From assembly GCA_944389525.1 (NCBI GenBank), contig CALXMR010000003.1, positions 1 through 64,000 of the forward strand: a DNA stretch of 64,000 nucleotides, read 5' to 3'. Made by a program: the position numbers and the translations under genes. The notes beneath the pieces are model-generated. The model was not told where the DNA came from. It saw nothing but the letters and a program-made list of their open reading frames with translations, and did no database searches. The number at the start of each line of letters is the position of its first letter. The first letter of the stretch is position 1. Shown here piece after piece: positions 41,933 through 50,814 of the stretch. The DNA comes from an uncultured Alphaproteobacteria bacterium. Its GTDB lineage: Bacteria > Pseudomonadota > Alphaproteobacteria > Rs-D84.

Positions 41933-41961
41933 TTGCACATGTTGGTGGGTTTTGATAGAAT
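41933..41961 (+). promoter_or_regulatory. sigma70-type promoter of the Cys-rich pair
   Basis: TTGCAC (41933-41938), a 17-base spacer, TAGAAT (41956-41961), 30 bases before the ATG at 41991. Confidence 0.7.
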
Positions 41962-41990
41962 TATAGGTAAATATATGTAGGGTGGGCGTT

Positions 41991-44138
41991 ATGAAATTAC
42001 ATGTTGTTTTAGCAATATTGATGTCGTTACCAATGACTGCCATGGCAGTCAGTCGGGATGGTGCGGTGGTACGTGTTGGCGCCAGTCGCGCAAACCAGGT
42101 TGGGGCCCGTATGCCCAGTATGGTCGCGGGTACAACCCAAATGGTGGTAAACACACCAACAACGGTAAATCCTACATTGTCAACAAACCCCAGTGGTGCT
42201 GGAACGTCGGGTGGTGGATCAGATGCGGGTGGCGACAGTGGTGGCGCGACAACATCGGAAAGTTGTCGTGATGCGTATCGTGCATGTATGGATGAATTTT
42301 GTTTGCTGGATGAATCCGAAGGGTACAGATGTGCATGTTCGTCTAATATAGAGCAATCAAAATCATTGATTCAGGAAATCCAAGAAATCCAAGAAAAAGC
42401 GGATCTGTTATATACCGAAGGGGTGGAACGCGAACAATTGGGGGCCCAGGCAAAATTAGTCTTTGGCGAGAGTGAGGCCGCGCAAAAAAGTTCGCGTATA
42501 TCTGGTATTAGTTTTTCAGCTTGGATAAACAGTGATTCTAGTGATGTAGATGCTGGTTTGGGGGCCGATGCAGATATTGGTGATGGTTTGTATGCAATGG
42601 CGGCGGAATTTTGTGCCAACCGTCTGGATGCGTGTGGTGATGATGCCGAAATGGAAGAAATGCTGTATGCACGTCAAATTGTTCAGGATTGTAAATCTTA
42701 TGAAACATATTTAAAAGATCAAAAATCAATTGCGGAATCTAATAAACGCACGGCCGAGGCTGCGGTACGCCAGGCGCGTTTGCAAATGTTGGACACGACA
42801 AACAAATATAATCGTGGCGAATGTTTGTTGGCGTATCGTTCGTGTATCGCGGACAAGGGTGGTTGCGGCGTAAATTTTGAAAACTGTTTGGATGCTGATT
42901 TGTTGCAACGCCGCGCAAATGCGTGCGAAAATGTTCTGGACCAGTGTATGGCGGTGCGTGAATATGTTCTGGCTGACTGGGCCGAAGAATCAGAAAGTAT
43001 TTTGGCCGAAGCGGCCAAATATGCCGACAGAAATGCGCGTGCAACGTGTCTGGCGCGGATTCAGTTGTGTCTGGAAGACAGTTGTTCTACGGAAACAAAT
43101 TCGGCATGCTTGACCGATGTTAATGTTGCGGCGGGAATTTGTCCGGTTATTACAGAATGCGAAGAAATGATTCCAGGTATTCAGGCTGTTGTAAATGACA
43201 AGTTGGGATATTTGCGGACACAGTTTTGTCAGAATGATGTCGATGCCTGTTTGCGCGACAGATGTGGTGAAAACTTTACCGCGCCGGAATGTCTTGGTAA
43301 AAGTGCGCTGGAAATAGCGGCCATGTGTCCCCAGAGTATGTTCCCATCGTGCAAAACCGAAACACAATTTGATATTATTGTCCAGGCGGCCATGCTGCAA
43401 ATGGATTATCAAATGTTACAGGGATGCCTGAACTATTTCGGTGAAAGATTGGGTGCGGTTTGCGGAACGGATATGTCGTGTTTGCCCACGGATACATTGA
43501 CCGCATCATTGGTTGAAATCCCCGAAGACCAGGCGGAGCTGGCGACATTGCGTGAAACGGTTCGTGCAAATACAGAAAATGCGGTTAATGAATTCTTTGA
43601 ACAGTTTGAGCAGGATAAAACCGTTGCCGCATGTCAGGACAGTCAAAAGCCATCTGATCGTGAAAGTCTGGGTGATAGTGTGTTTAACACTGCAAAGATG
43701 ATTGCACAAATCGGGGCGGAAAATCGTGCCATGCGCGAACTGGAAACCAAGATTGCAGAATTATCACGCCAGCAAGATCTGGAAGAGGCAGAACAAAACT
43801 GTTATAACACATACCAGGTTGAAACCCCAGACGAATCCAGCAAGAATTATAGTTATATCCGCAGTGTGTCATGGGAGCCGTCATTGCGTAACTGCCATGT
43901 GTGCCGCATGCAACAGGTGTGCGAAACAGGTGGCCAGTCCAAGGGTGCGGCCGGTGTCCAGGGCTTGGCCGGTGGTTTGTCGGCGGGGGCCGCGGCTGGT
44001 ACCATGGTAACCCCGGGTTGGGGTACTGCGATTGGTGCGGTCGTCGGCGGAATTGGCGGATTCATTGCGGGCCAGTCCGCGGGCGGTGAAGAGGAATTCT
44101 GTCAGGAAATTGAATCTTGCGAAGATATTAATATGTAA
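41991..44138 (+). CDS. exported Cys-rich protein, first of a tandem pair
   Basis: The protein has 715 residues from the ATG at 41991; a GTG at 41982 is in frame but breaks the signal peptide (MKLHVVLAILMSLPMTAMA). N-terminal GARMPSMVAG and a Gly/Ser spacer precede box A (CRDAYRACMDEFC, then CACS). A long glutamate-rich coiled coil follows, then box B copies CLLAYRSCIADKGGCGVNF and CQNDVDACLRDRCGENF, more cysteine pairs, CHVCRMQQVC and a glycine-zipper hydrophobic region near the end, which closes CEDINM. The following gene starts 37 bases on and has the same plan, so this is a tandem duplication. Confidence 0.85.
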   Translation: MKLHVVLAILMSLPMTAMAVSRDGAVVRVGASRANQVGARMPSMVAGTTQMVVNTPTTVNPTLSTNPSGAGTSGGGSDAGGDSGGATTSESCRDAYRACMDEFCLLDESEGYRCACSSNIEQSKSLIQEIQEIQEKADLLYTEGVEREQLGAQAKLVFGESEAAQKSSRISGISFSAWINSDSSDVDAGLGADADIGDGLYAMAAEFCANRLDACGDDAEMEEMLYARQIVQDCKSYETYLKDQKSIAESNKRTAEAAVRQARLQMLDTTNKYNRGECLLAYRSCIADKGGCGVNFENCLDADLLQRRANACENVLDQCMAVREYVLADWAEESESILAEAAKYADRNARATCLARIQLCLEDSCSTETNSACLTDVNVAAGICPVITECEEMIPGIQAVVNDKLGYLRTQFCQNDVDACLRDRCGENFTAPECLGKSALEIAAMCPQSMFPSCKTETQFDIIVQAAMLQMDYQMLQGCLNYFGERLGAVCGTDMSCLPTDTLTASLVEIPEDQAELATLRETVRANTENAVNEFFEQFEQDKTVAACQDSQKPSDRESLGDSVFNTAKMIAQIGAENRAMRELETKIAELSRQQDLEEAEQNCYNTYQVETPDESSKNYSYIRSVSWEPSLRNCHVCRMQQVCETGGQSKGAAGVQGLAGGLSAGAAAGTMVTPGWGTAIGAVVGGIGGFIAGQSAGGEEEFCQEIESCEDINM

Positions 44139-44175
44139 ACCTGGGGACAGTGGCATATTGACACAGGGGGAGGGG

Positions 44176-46731
44176 ATGAAATATAAACTGATTTTTGGAA
44201 CAGTCGTTTGTGGGGTCGCGTTGATTGCGGCGGCGGATTTGTACGGCGCGGCCAGCACCAAACGCCAGTCTGCAATTCAACAGGGAACAACCGTTCGTAC
44301 GAAAATAGAAGCGGCCGGACTGTACGACCAGGCGTGTTATGATGCGTACTTTGGTTGTATGGATCAGTTTTGTATAACTGATAACGCCAGTGGTGGGGCA
44401 TGCACATGCAGTGATAATATTGCCGAATATGACAAAGAGTATGATGCAATCCAAGATATCTTGGCACAGGCGAATATTTTGCGTACCGAAGAAGTGGAAC
44501 GGGTCAAGGCTGGCGCGGATGCGGATATTATATTCACAGGTGAACGCCGTTATGATGCAGATGGAAATATCTTGGATGAAGGTGAATTAACGGAAGAAGA
44601 AGAAAAAGAACAGCGGCGTGCAAGTTTGCTGGCCATGTTTAACACCAGTATTTATGATGACGATGATGAACTGGAATCGTCTGTTACCAGTATGGCGGAT
44701 ATGATGGGTGACGAATTATATCAGGCGGCCGACGAAATGTGCACTAACCAAATTCCTGATTCGTGTTCAGAAGATTTAGCATTCTTGCGTCAGTTATACA
44801 CCCGGCAAATAACGTCCGACTGTTTGGGTTATAAAAACTCTCTGGCTCAGCAACGCGCCACTGCCGAAGCGGATCTGGCCGCGGCTGAATCCGAAGTGCG
44901 TGCGGCACTGCAAGAAAGTTTGGAAAGCGCGAATAAGTATGATTTAGGTCAGTGCATGGTCGAATTTAGAAAATGTATGCAGACCACTGACGCGTGTGGT
45001 GAAAATTGGGAAAATTGTGTTGCGACAATCGCGTCAGAAAATATGCAAAATAATGTTGCGGTCAGTACGGCGGGAACAACCGCGGAATCTGTGGATACAT
45101 ATGACATAACTGCGTCAACAATGGAAATCTTGAATAGCAAGAGACCGATTTGTGAAAACATTTTGGATCAGTGTGTTGCGGTGCGGGACCAGGTGTGGCC
45201 AAATTTCCTGCGCGAGGCGGCGCCAACAATTCGTGTCGCAGAATCCCAGGCGGAATCAAAATTCCGGCAGTCGTGTTTGGGGGATATTTCTGATTGTATT
45301 CAGACCGCGTGTCGTGATGATATCGCCGGCAAAGGGGTCGCAACAATGGATGCCTGTTTGGCACGGCCCGATATGGCGCGCAGTTTTTGCAAGGTCGAAA
45401 TCGATCCGTGCGAAAGAATGGAACCACAAATTTGGGACTATGTCGTAGACAAGTTGGCGGCAATGCGTGTTGATGCATGTACCCAAGAAGTCAAAGATTG
45501 CTTTACCGCGGATACACGCTGTGGGCCGAATTTTGAAAACTGTATCGGTATGGATTATGACTATATCCACGATATTTGTCCGATTGACACATTGGTTGTT
45601 TGTAAACAGGATAATCCTAATTTCTCGATGGATGATCTGGACAGCATGTTAATGGGCCTGTATTTGAATATCGATAACGCAATGATGACCCAGTGTCAAA
45701 ATCTGGTTGATACAAAGATGGCAGAAATTTGTGGCAGTACATCTGATTGTAATCGTTTCGCAGCAGATGATACAATTGGTACAGGATCTGTGCGTAGCCA
45801 AAAGGATGGTGATGTCTATCGTGTAACGGGAATGATTTCGTTTGGCAGTATTAAGATGGGCAGTGCGTCTGGGACCGATCGTACAATCGACAGCGAAGGC
45901 AAGACGGTAACATTGGCACCTGGTGAAATTGGGGTCGAAGAGTATTTGGCCAAGATACGTGAAAATAATGCGTCTGTTCCGAACGCAGAAGCGATTATTT
46001 CTTCGATAGAAGAAGAATTGAATAATATCGCTGGTACGATTAATCGCACAATAGAAATGATAGAAAGTGACCCAGAAATTCAATATTGTGTTACTGGGCG
46101 CAGTCTGGAACAAATTACCGGTGAAAAAGGGGCGTCAACCGAAGGGCGGTTCCCGAATCTGTTGAACCAGGTTAAAATGCAAATCGCGGTGGCGGCATTG
46201 CGCCAGGCTCAGGATAATTATAATAATAAGTTAAACCAGGCTATTGCCGATGCAACAAAGGATGCATCAGCCGATTTGGCACAGTATATGTGTCAAATGT
46301 TGCCAGTTACAGGTGGAGCTGTTCTGGGGGGCTTGGATGTAGATACGCCTTTGACGGCACCGTATGCAATCAGTTACGATGTTGGAACTGGTTTGGATAA
46401 TACTTTGTTGGCCCAAGGTGGCCGAGGTGGTGGTGCGGTTAGTGGTAATGCAACCATGGATACGACTGCGGGAACCAGTCAGGCTGCTGAAATCATAAAT
46501 TCGTTTACTGGTTTGGGTTCAAATCGTGTCAAGATAGATTTGCCCAGTGGTACGCGTGAAATGTGGTCTTTGTTTAATCGGGAAACACGTACATGCCATT
46601 ATTGTACGTCTACGATTACAAAATCATGTGAATCAATCAGTAAAAAAGGATTCTTGGGCATTGGGGCAAAAAACGAATTGAAATGTACAGAATCCGAGCC
46701 TGTGGAAAAGTGTGAAGATATTGTGATGTAG
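44176..46731 (+). CDS. exported Cys-rich protein, second of a tandem pair
   Basis: The protein has 851 residues from the ATG at 44176, preceded by GGGGGAGGGG, one of the strongest ribosome binding sites in the window; the open frame back into the previous gene is not used. Signal peptide (IFGTVVCGVALIAAADLYGA), box A (CYDAYFGCMDQFC, then CTCS), acidic coiled coil, box B twice (CMVEFRKCMQTTDACGENW, CTQEVKDCFTADTRCGPNF), a beta-rich insert, and a C-terminal CHYC cluster closing CEDIVM, like CEDINM in the upstream gene. Unlike the first copy it lacks the terminal glycine zipper. Probably co-transcribed with 41991. Confidence 0.85.
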   Translation: MKYKLIFGTVVCGVALIAAADLYGAASTKRQSAIQQGTTVRTKIEAAGLYDQACYDAYFGCMDQFCITDNASGGACTCSDNIAEYDKEYDAIQDILAQANILRTEEVERVKAGADADIIFTGERRYDADGNILDEGELTEEEEKEQRRASLLAMFNTSIYDDDDELESSVTSMADMMGDELYQAADEMCTNQIPDSCSEDLAFLRQLYTRQITSDCLGYKNSLAQQRATAEADLAAAESEVRAALQESLESANKYDLGQCMVEFRKCMQTTDACGENWENCVATIASENMQNNVAVSTAGTTAESVDTYDITASTMEILNSKRPICENILDQCVAVRDQVWPNFLREAAPTIRVAESQAESKFRQSCLGDISDCIQTACRDDIAGKGVATMDACLARPDMARSFCKVEIDPCERMEPQIWDYVVDKLAAMRVDACTQEVKDCFTADTRCGPNFENCIGMDYDYIHDICPIDTLVVCKQDNPNFSMDDLDSMLMGLYLNIDNAMMTQCQNLVDTKMAEICGSTSDCNRFAADDTIGTGSVRSQKDGDVYRVTGMISFGSIKMGSASGTDRTIDSEGKTVTLAPGEIGVEEYLAKIRENNASVPNAEAIISSIEEELNNIAGTINRTIEMIESDPEIQYCVTGRSLEQITGEKGASTEGRFPNLLNQVKMQIAVAALRQAQDNYNNKLNQAIADATKDASADLAQYMCQMLPVTGGAVLGGLDVDTPLTAPYAISYDVGTGLDNTLLAQGGRGGGAVSGNATMDTTAGTSQAAEIINSFTGLGSNRVKIDLPSGTREMWSLFNRETRTCHYCTSTITKSCESISKKGFLGIGAKNELKCTESEPVEKCEDIVM

Positions 46732-46735
46732 TATA

Positions 46736-46763
46736 TAAAACCCACGTAATGTGGGTTTTTTGT
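46736..46763 (+). terminator. rho-independent terminator
   Basis: Hairpin AAAACCCAC / GTGGGTTTTTT after the second tandem Cys-rich gene. Confidence 0.75.
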
Positions 46764-46777
46764 TAAAAATAAATTCC

Positions 46778-46806
46778 TAGACAATTTATTAAATAAATGT
46801 GATATT
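46778..46806 (+). promoter_or_regulatory. probable promoter of the YgiW-like gene
   Basis: TAGACA (46778-46783), a 17-base spacer, GATATT (46801-46806). Confidence 0.45.
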
Positions 46807-46838
46807 ATATAAAGGCAAACGAACAAAAGGGGTAATGT

Positions 46839-47216
46839 ATGAAAAAAATATCAATCTTGACGGTTGTTTGTGCAATGACATCTGGTGCGGCATTTGCTGA
46901 TTTCCAGCCAAATACACCACAACCAACATCGCCAATGGGCGGATTTGTCGGTGGAACTGAAAATGTTGTCACGGTCAGCCAGGCCAAAGAAATGCGCGAT
47001 GATACACCTGTTATTGTCCAGGGGCATATTGTCCAGCGCATGGGCGATGAAGACTATTTATTCGAAGATGCTACGGGCTCAATCACGGTTGAAATTGATC
47101 GCAAAGATTGGCGTGGTCAAACGGTTTCACCAACTGATACAGTGAAACTGTATGGCGAAGTAGATGCCGGTTTGTTCCATACAGATATCGATGTTGATTA
47201 TGTGGAAAAACTGTAA
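46839..47216 (+). CDS. YgiW/YdeI-family periplasmic OB-fold stress protein
   Basis: The protein has 125 residues: signal peptide (MKKISILTVVCAMTSGAAFA), then the BOF (bacterial OB-fold) domain with GGFVGGTENVVTVSQAKEM, VIVQGHIVQRMGDEDYLFED, VEIDRKDWRGQTVSPTDTV and LYGEVDAG. Family members (YgiW, YdeI, VisP) are small periplasmic proteins linked to tolerance of peroxide, metals and antimicrobial peptides. A small hairpin CGCC/GGCG follows the stop, and the strong terminator at 47256 comes next. It is a single-gene unit. Confidence 0.9.
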   Translation: MKKISILTVVCAMTSGAAFADFQPNTPQPTSPMGGFVGGTENVVTVSQAKEMRDDTPVIVQGHIVQRMGDEDYLFEDATGSITVEIDRKDWRGQTVSPTDTVKLYGEVDAGLFHTDIDVDYVEKL

Positions 47217-47255
47217 AAAATCGCCCAGATAGGCGGTTCTTTCGTAACCGGTTGT

Positions 47256-47285
47256 TAAAAAAACGGGGCGTGTGCCCCGTTTTTA
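47256..47285. terminator. bidirectional rho-independent terminator
   Basis: Hairpin ACGGGGC-gtgt-GCCCCGT with A and T runs, between the YgiW-like gene and the convergent MotB-like gene. Confidence 0.85.
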
Positions 47286-48395
47286 TCGATTCGTTAACTG
47301 TAATTCAATACGGCGATTTTGCTGCATGCTGGCCGCATCGCGACCCAATGCAATCGGGTGCAGGTCGCCAAACCCACTGGGGACCAGGCGCCGGCGTGAT
47401 ACACCATCGCGCGCCAGTTCATCAACCACCGCGTTCGCACGCAGCAATGATAATTCCATATTGTTTGAATATCCACGTGTGCCGGGCACAACCTGTTGAC
47501 GATCTGTGTGGCCATCGACACGAATAATCCAATCAATATTTGTGGGTAGTTTGTTTTCTAAGTCTTTGATTACTGTTGCAATCAGGCGCAGTTGATTTTT
47601 TCCTTCGGCTGATAGTGTATATGAACCACTGCTGAACAAAATATCACTGGCAACGATAAAGCGGTCACCCGTGGTTTTAATAAAGTTGGTATCACCCAAT
47701 GCGTCTTTGATTGCCTTGTAAAACACAGATTGATATTTTGCAACATTGTTCAGTTCCGCAACCTTGTCCGCCAATGCCTTGTTCAGGCGGTTCGACATTT
47801 CGACATACTGGATATCTTTTTGATGTGCGGCATCTTCGGCCGCGGCCAGTGCATCTTGTAATTTTTGCAGTTGCGCGGCCAAATCGGCGCGTTGCTGGGT
47901 CATTTCGTCTTGCAATTTGCGGCGTTCTTGTTCCAGTTCGGCCGTCCGCTGTTTGTCCAGGGTTGCCTGGTTCAATTGTGTGGTCAAGGACGCAACCTGG
48001 GCCTGTAAATCTGCGCCTTGGGATTGTAATTCTGCAACGCGCTGTTCGTATTCAGCGACCAATTCGTCAAAACTGATATCAACCTGGGCCAATTCGGCGG
48101 ACAATTCATCATTATTCGCCGCCAAATTTTCCAGTTCGTTACGCGCCAGTATTAACAGACGCTTTGCCTCGGCCTCGTCCGCGGTCATCTGGACGATTTT
48201 CTGGGCCTGTTCTTCGTTGGCGCGGCGCAGGTCGGCCACCGTTTTCGCGCCAGTGTCCTTGTTAAACACGCTGGTCGTGGTCCACAGAAATACAAATACA
48301 ATTAATAAAAATATCAATATGATAACCAGATTGGAAAACAAGTCCACAAATGCCGGCCATGTATTTATTTTATCACGAAAGCGAAAATTCATCAT
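47283..48395 (-). CDS. MotB-like peptidoglycan-binding stator protein
   Basis: The protein has 370 residues. One membrane helix near the N terminus (about 16-40) begins FVDLFSNLVIILIFLLIV, with the Asp that carries protons in MotB/ExbD-type proteins. A long coiled coil (about 55-205) follows, and then an OmpA-type peptidoglycan-binding domain (DILFSSGSYTLSAEG, IRVDGHTDRQQV, LSLLRANAVVDELAR). Paired with the MotA/TolQ-like gene just upstream (32 bases away), it should form a proton-driven unit fixed to the cell wall. There are no flagellar genes here, so the driven partner is unknown. The coiled coil is longer than in flagellar MotB. Confidence 0.88.
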   Translation of the reverse strand: MMNFRFRDKINTWPAFVDLFSNLVIILIFLLIVFVFLWTTTSVFNKDTGAKTVADLRRANEEQAQKIVQMTADEAEAKRLLILARNELENLAANNDELSAELAQVDISFDELVAEYEQRVAELQSQGADLQAQVASLTTQLNQATLDKQRTAELEQERRKLQDEMTQQRADLAAQLQKLQDALAAAEDAAHQKDIQYVEMSNRLNKALADKVAELNNVAKYQSVFYKAIKDALGDTNFIKTTGDRFIVASDILFSSGSYTLSAEGKNQLRLIATVIKDLENKLPTNIDWIIRVDGHTDRQQVVPGTRGYSNNMELSLLRANAVVDELARDGVSRRRLVPSGFGDLHPIALGRDAASMQQNRRIELQLTNR

Positions 48396-48427
48396 TTTTT
48401 GGCTCCTCTCTCTCTGGTGACATTGGG

Positions 48428-49192
48428 CTAGGTCAGTTCAGAAAATGTTTGTTTCAATTCTTGGACACTTTTGTTTAATTCTTGGGCGGCGTTGCATACA
48501 ACAGATGCGTCATCTGTGGGGACAACGCTGGTATGCGCGGCCAGATAATCTTCGACATCGCGGAATATGCCGTTTTGCGCCAGTTGTACTTGCAAGCCCA
48601 AGAATCCGGTTATCAGGCTGCCCGCCAGACCCATCAGCGAACTGGTAAACGCGGTGGCCATTCCAGATAGTGGTCGCGACAGGCCCGTTTGCATCGCAGT
48701 TAAAACGGAATCGTCTGAAAAATCCAGGTTCGTAATTAAATCGGCAAAACCGCCAACCGTGATAATTAATCCCCAAAATGTCCCCAGCAATCCCAAGAAT
48801 ATTAATGTGTTTGTTATGTACCGCACCGATTCGCGCGAATCGTCAAAACGCATTTGAATCATGTCCAGCATGCCATTTAATGTCGATGCCTGTATCCGCA
48901 GGGGACGTGCCCGTAACATCAATGCCACTGGCCGCAACAGCCGCGGGGGCAGGGGGGCATTTTTGCGCCCGGCAAAATATGCGCGCGCCCATTTATATTC
49001 TGGCAATAATTTAAACATTTCGACAAAGCACAATCCAATTCCAAACAATGTTGTGCCGATAATAATCCCATTCAGCACAATGTTTGCCGATGCAACCCGC
49101 AGGAATGGCGCGTAAAACAGTATTAACCCCGCCGCCAACAGTGCGGTGAAAAATGCCATTCTGTTCAGTGCGCGGTGAAATTGGTTGGTCAT
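48428..49192 (-). CDS. MotA/TolQ/ExbB-family proton channel protein
   Basis: The protein has 254 residues with three to four membrane helices (about 11-30, 38-58, 130-152, 172-198). The last two form the conserved channel region: NTLIFLGLLGTFWGLIITVGG and RPLSGMATAFTSSLMGLAGSLI. MotA, TolQ and ExbB proteins surround the single helix of MotB-, TolR- or ExbD-like partners and turn proton flow into movement. The partner here is the next gene. The short cytosolic tail argues against the ZorA defence variant, which has a long tail. A housekeeping envelope role is likeliest. Confidence 0.87.
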   Translation of the reverse strand: MTNQFHRALNRMAFFTALLAAGLILFYAPFLRVASANIVLNGIIIGTTLFGIGLCFVEMFKLLPEYKWARAYFAGRKNAPLPPRLLRPVALMLRARPLRIQASTLNGMLDMIQMRFDDSRESVRYITNTLIFLGLLGTFWGLIITVGGFADLITNLDFSDDSVLTAMQTGLSRPLSGMATAFTSSLMGLAGSLITGFLGLQVQLAQNGIFRDVEDYLAAHTSVVPTDDASVVCNAAQELNKSVQELKQTFSELT

Positions 49193-49288
49193 GCAATCTC
49201 TCTTTACTATATCTATGTTTTGATAATAGTAAATTTTGTGAATCTAAGTCAATAGGCATTATATAAAATGAATCTGGTTTATTTTTAC

Positions 49289-49316
49289 TTGATTTTATTT
49301 GAAAAAACGGCATAAT
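49289..49316 (+). promoter_or_regulatory. probable promoter of rpsF-rpsR
   Basis: TTGATT (49289-49294), a 16-base spacer, CATAAT (49311-49316). A second candidate lies upstream (TTGTGA at 49236 with TATATA at 49260, spacer 18). Confidence 0.5.
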
Positions 49317-49374
49317 GTGCGGTGTTCCTGCTGGCAATATGGGATTGTCGGCTGTACAAACCAAAGGAAATAAA

Positions 49375-49713
49375 ATGGCTTTTTATGAAAGTGTTCTGGT
49401 TTTCCGCCAGGATCTGACCGAGGCGCAGGTCAAAGAAAAGGCGTCAAAATACACAGATGTTATCAAAGAATTGGGCGGGGATGTTAAATCCACAGAATTT
49501 TGGGGATTGAAAAATCTGGCCTATGTTATTCGTAAAAATCGCAAGGCGCACTATGTCATGTTGAACATTGAAATGCCGGGCGAACAGATTGCGGAATATG
49601 AACGCCGTATGCGCATTGACGAAGATATTATTCGTTTCTTGAATGTGCGTGTTCACGCTTTATCAACTACACCGTCAATCATGATGAAAAAAAATAACGA
49701 AGAGGCAGAATAA
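49375..49713 (+). CDS. rpsF: 30S ribosomal protein S6
   Basis: The protein has 112 residues from the ATG at 49375, with AAAGGAAA as ribosome binding site; the open frame upstream is not coding. S6 signatures are [38 protein letters not shown] and [14 protein letters not shown]. It pairs with S18 on the central domain of 16S rRNA. The stop codon overlaps the rpsR start by one base (TAATG), giving translational coupling with its binding partner. Confidence 0.96.
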   Translation: MAFYESVLVFRQDLTEAQVKEKASKYTDVIKELGGDVKSTEFWGLKNLAYVIRKNRKAHYVMLNIEMPGEQIAEYERRMRIDEDIIRFLNVRVHALSTTPSIMMKKNNEEAE

Positions 49714-49940
49714 TGGCAGTTCGTGCAGCAATTTATCGTAAAAAATCAAACCCATTAAAGGGCAAGGTTATCGATTACAAGGATATCAAGACTTTGTCGC
49801 ACTATATCACCGAACGCGGCAAAATCGTTCCATCGCGTATCAGTGGTGTTTCCCAAAAGGACCAGCGTGAATTGGCAACCGCCATCAAGCGCGCGCGGCA
49901 TTTGGGGTTAATGCCATTCGTTCGCAACAATCTTGGTTAA
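49713..49940 (+). CDS. rpsR: 30S ribosomal protein S18
   Basis: The protein has 75 residues, typical length. The helix-rich core [40 protein letters not shown] and [10 protein letters not shown] is diagnostic. It follows rpsF with a one-base overlap. A 105-base palindromic element separates it from rplI. Confidence 0.96.
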   Translation: MAVRAAIYRKKSNPLKGKVIDYKDIKTLSHYITERGKIVPSRISGVSQKDQRELATAIKRARHLGLMPFVRNNLG

Positions 49941-50042
49941 ATTGTATCATAACACCGCATTTGCTGGTTGTTGGCGCGCTCATGTAACTATTGTACACTA
50001 CGCTTGCCAACAACGGCGCAACTGCAATATTCTGATACAATT
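49938..50042. repeat. 105-base imperfect palindrome between rpsR and rplI
   Basis: Outer arms AAATTGTATCA (49938-49948) and TGATACAATTT (50032-50042) pair perfectly, as do inner arms TTGTTGGC and GCCAACAA around a 30-base centre. The left arm begins on the last codon of rpsR. The arms align over most of their length as inverted copies. It resembles a miniature inverted-repeat element, or a large RNA hairpin that could lower read-through into rplI. ATTGTATCATAA recurs at 61035 in the clpB leader region. Confidence 0.7.
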
Positions 50043-50097
50043 TCAATAAGTTAAATATTTGGGATTTATCCCTAACTTTGAATAAAGGACAGATAAA

Positions 50098-50709
50098 ATG
50101 AAAGTTATTTTAACAGAAAAAATTACAAAACTGGGCAATATTGGCGATACGGTCGAAGTAAAGACTGGGTTTGCGCGTAACTATCTGTTGCCAAATGGCA
50201 AGGCAATGCGCTGGACCCGCGAAAATGTCGCGTTGTTCGAAGCGAAAAAGGCAGAATTACAGGCACGCCAAGATGCCGCGCGTAAATCTGCGGAATCTAA
50301 TGTTGATGCGGTAAAGAATGCAAAACTGCATATGATCCGCCAGGCGGGTGATACAGGTCAATTGTATGGATCCGTATCAACACGCGATATTGCGCGTATG
50401 TTGAAAGAATTGACCGGGATTAATATCGAATCGGCCCAGGTGTTGTTGGGTGCACCGATTAAATCCATTGGTGCGTTTGATACACAAATCGCACTGCACC
50501 CGGATGTTATTGTGCCGGTCAAGATTTATGTCGCCCAGACCCAAGATGAAATTGACGCCTTGGTCGCGGGCAAGGTTCTGACATTCGGCACCAAGAAAGT
50601 CGAAGAAGAAGCGGATGCCGGAACAGCAGCAGATGTATCTGATGCATCAGCACAGCCGGCCAAAGAACCAGCAGAAGAACCAGCAGAAAAAACTGGTGAT
50701 GCAGAATAA
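50098..50709 (+). CDS. rplI: 50S ribosomal protein L9
   Basis: The protein has 203 residues. The N-terminal domain MKVILTEKITKLGNIGDTVE, KTGFARNYLLPNGKAMRWT and the C-terminal domain (GSVSTRDIARML, PIKSIGAFDTQIALHPDVIV) are both complete. A 30-residue tail rich in Ala, Glu and Pro, with EEPAEEPAEK-like repeats, extends beyond the E. coli length (149), as in many alphaproteobacteria. L9 helps keep the reading frame. The usual rpsF-rpsR-rplI order holds, broken only by the palindrome. Confidence 0.96.
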   Translation: MKVILTEKITKLGNIGDTVEVKTGFARNYLLPNGKAMRWTRENVALFEAKKAELQARQDAARKSAESNVDAVKNAKLHMIRQAGDTGQLYGSVSTRDIARMLKELTGINIESAQVLLGAPIKSIGAFDTQIALHPDVIVPVKIYVAQTQDEIDALVAGKVLTFGTKKVEEEADAGTAADVSDASAQPAKEPAEEPAEKTGDAE

Positions 50710-50735
50710 AAAACGCCCCGTTGGGGCGTTTTTTT
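50708..50735 (+). terminator. rho-independent terminator
   Basis: Hairpin AACGCCCC-gtt-GGGGCGTT with long T run, after rplI. Confidence 0.88.
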
Positions 50736-50814
50736 ATGGGGCGAACCGGAATGATGAATTGTCGTTCTGTGAAAAATTTTCCATTTATCATAAAATTGTG
50801 ATATCGTTGTTGAT

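Noticed and set aside
47283-49192. MotA/MotB-like pair considered as the ZorA/ZorB part of a Zorya defence system
   Set aside because: The channel protein lacks the long ZorA tail, and no zorC, zorD or zorE genes adjoin.
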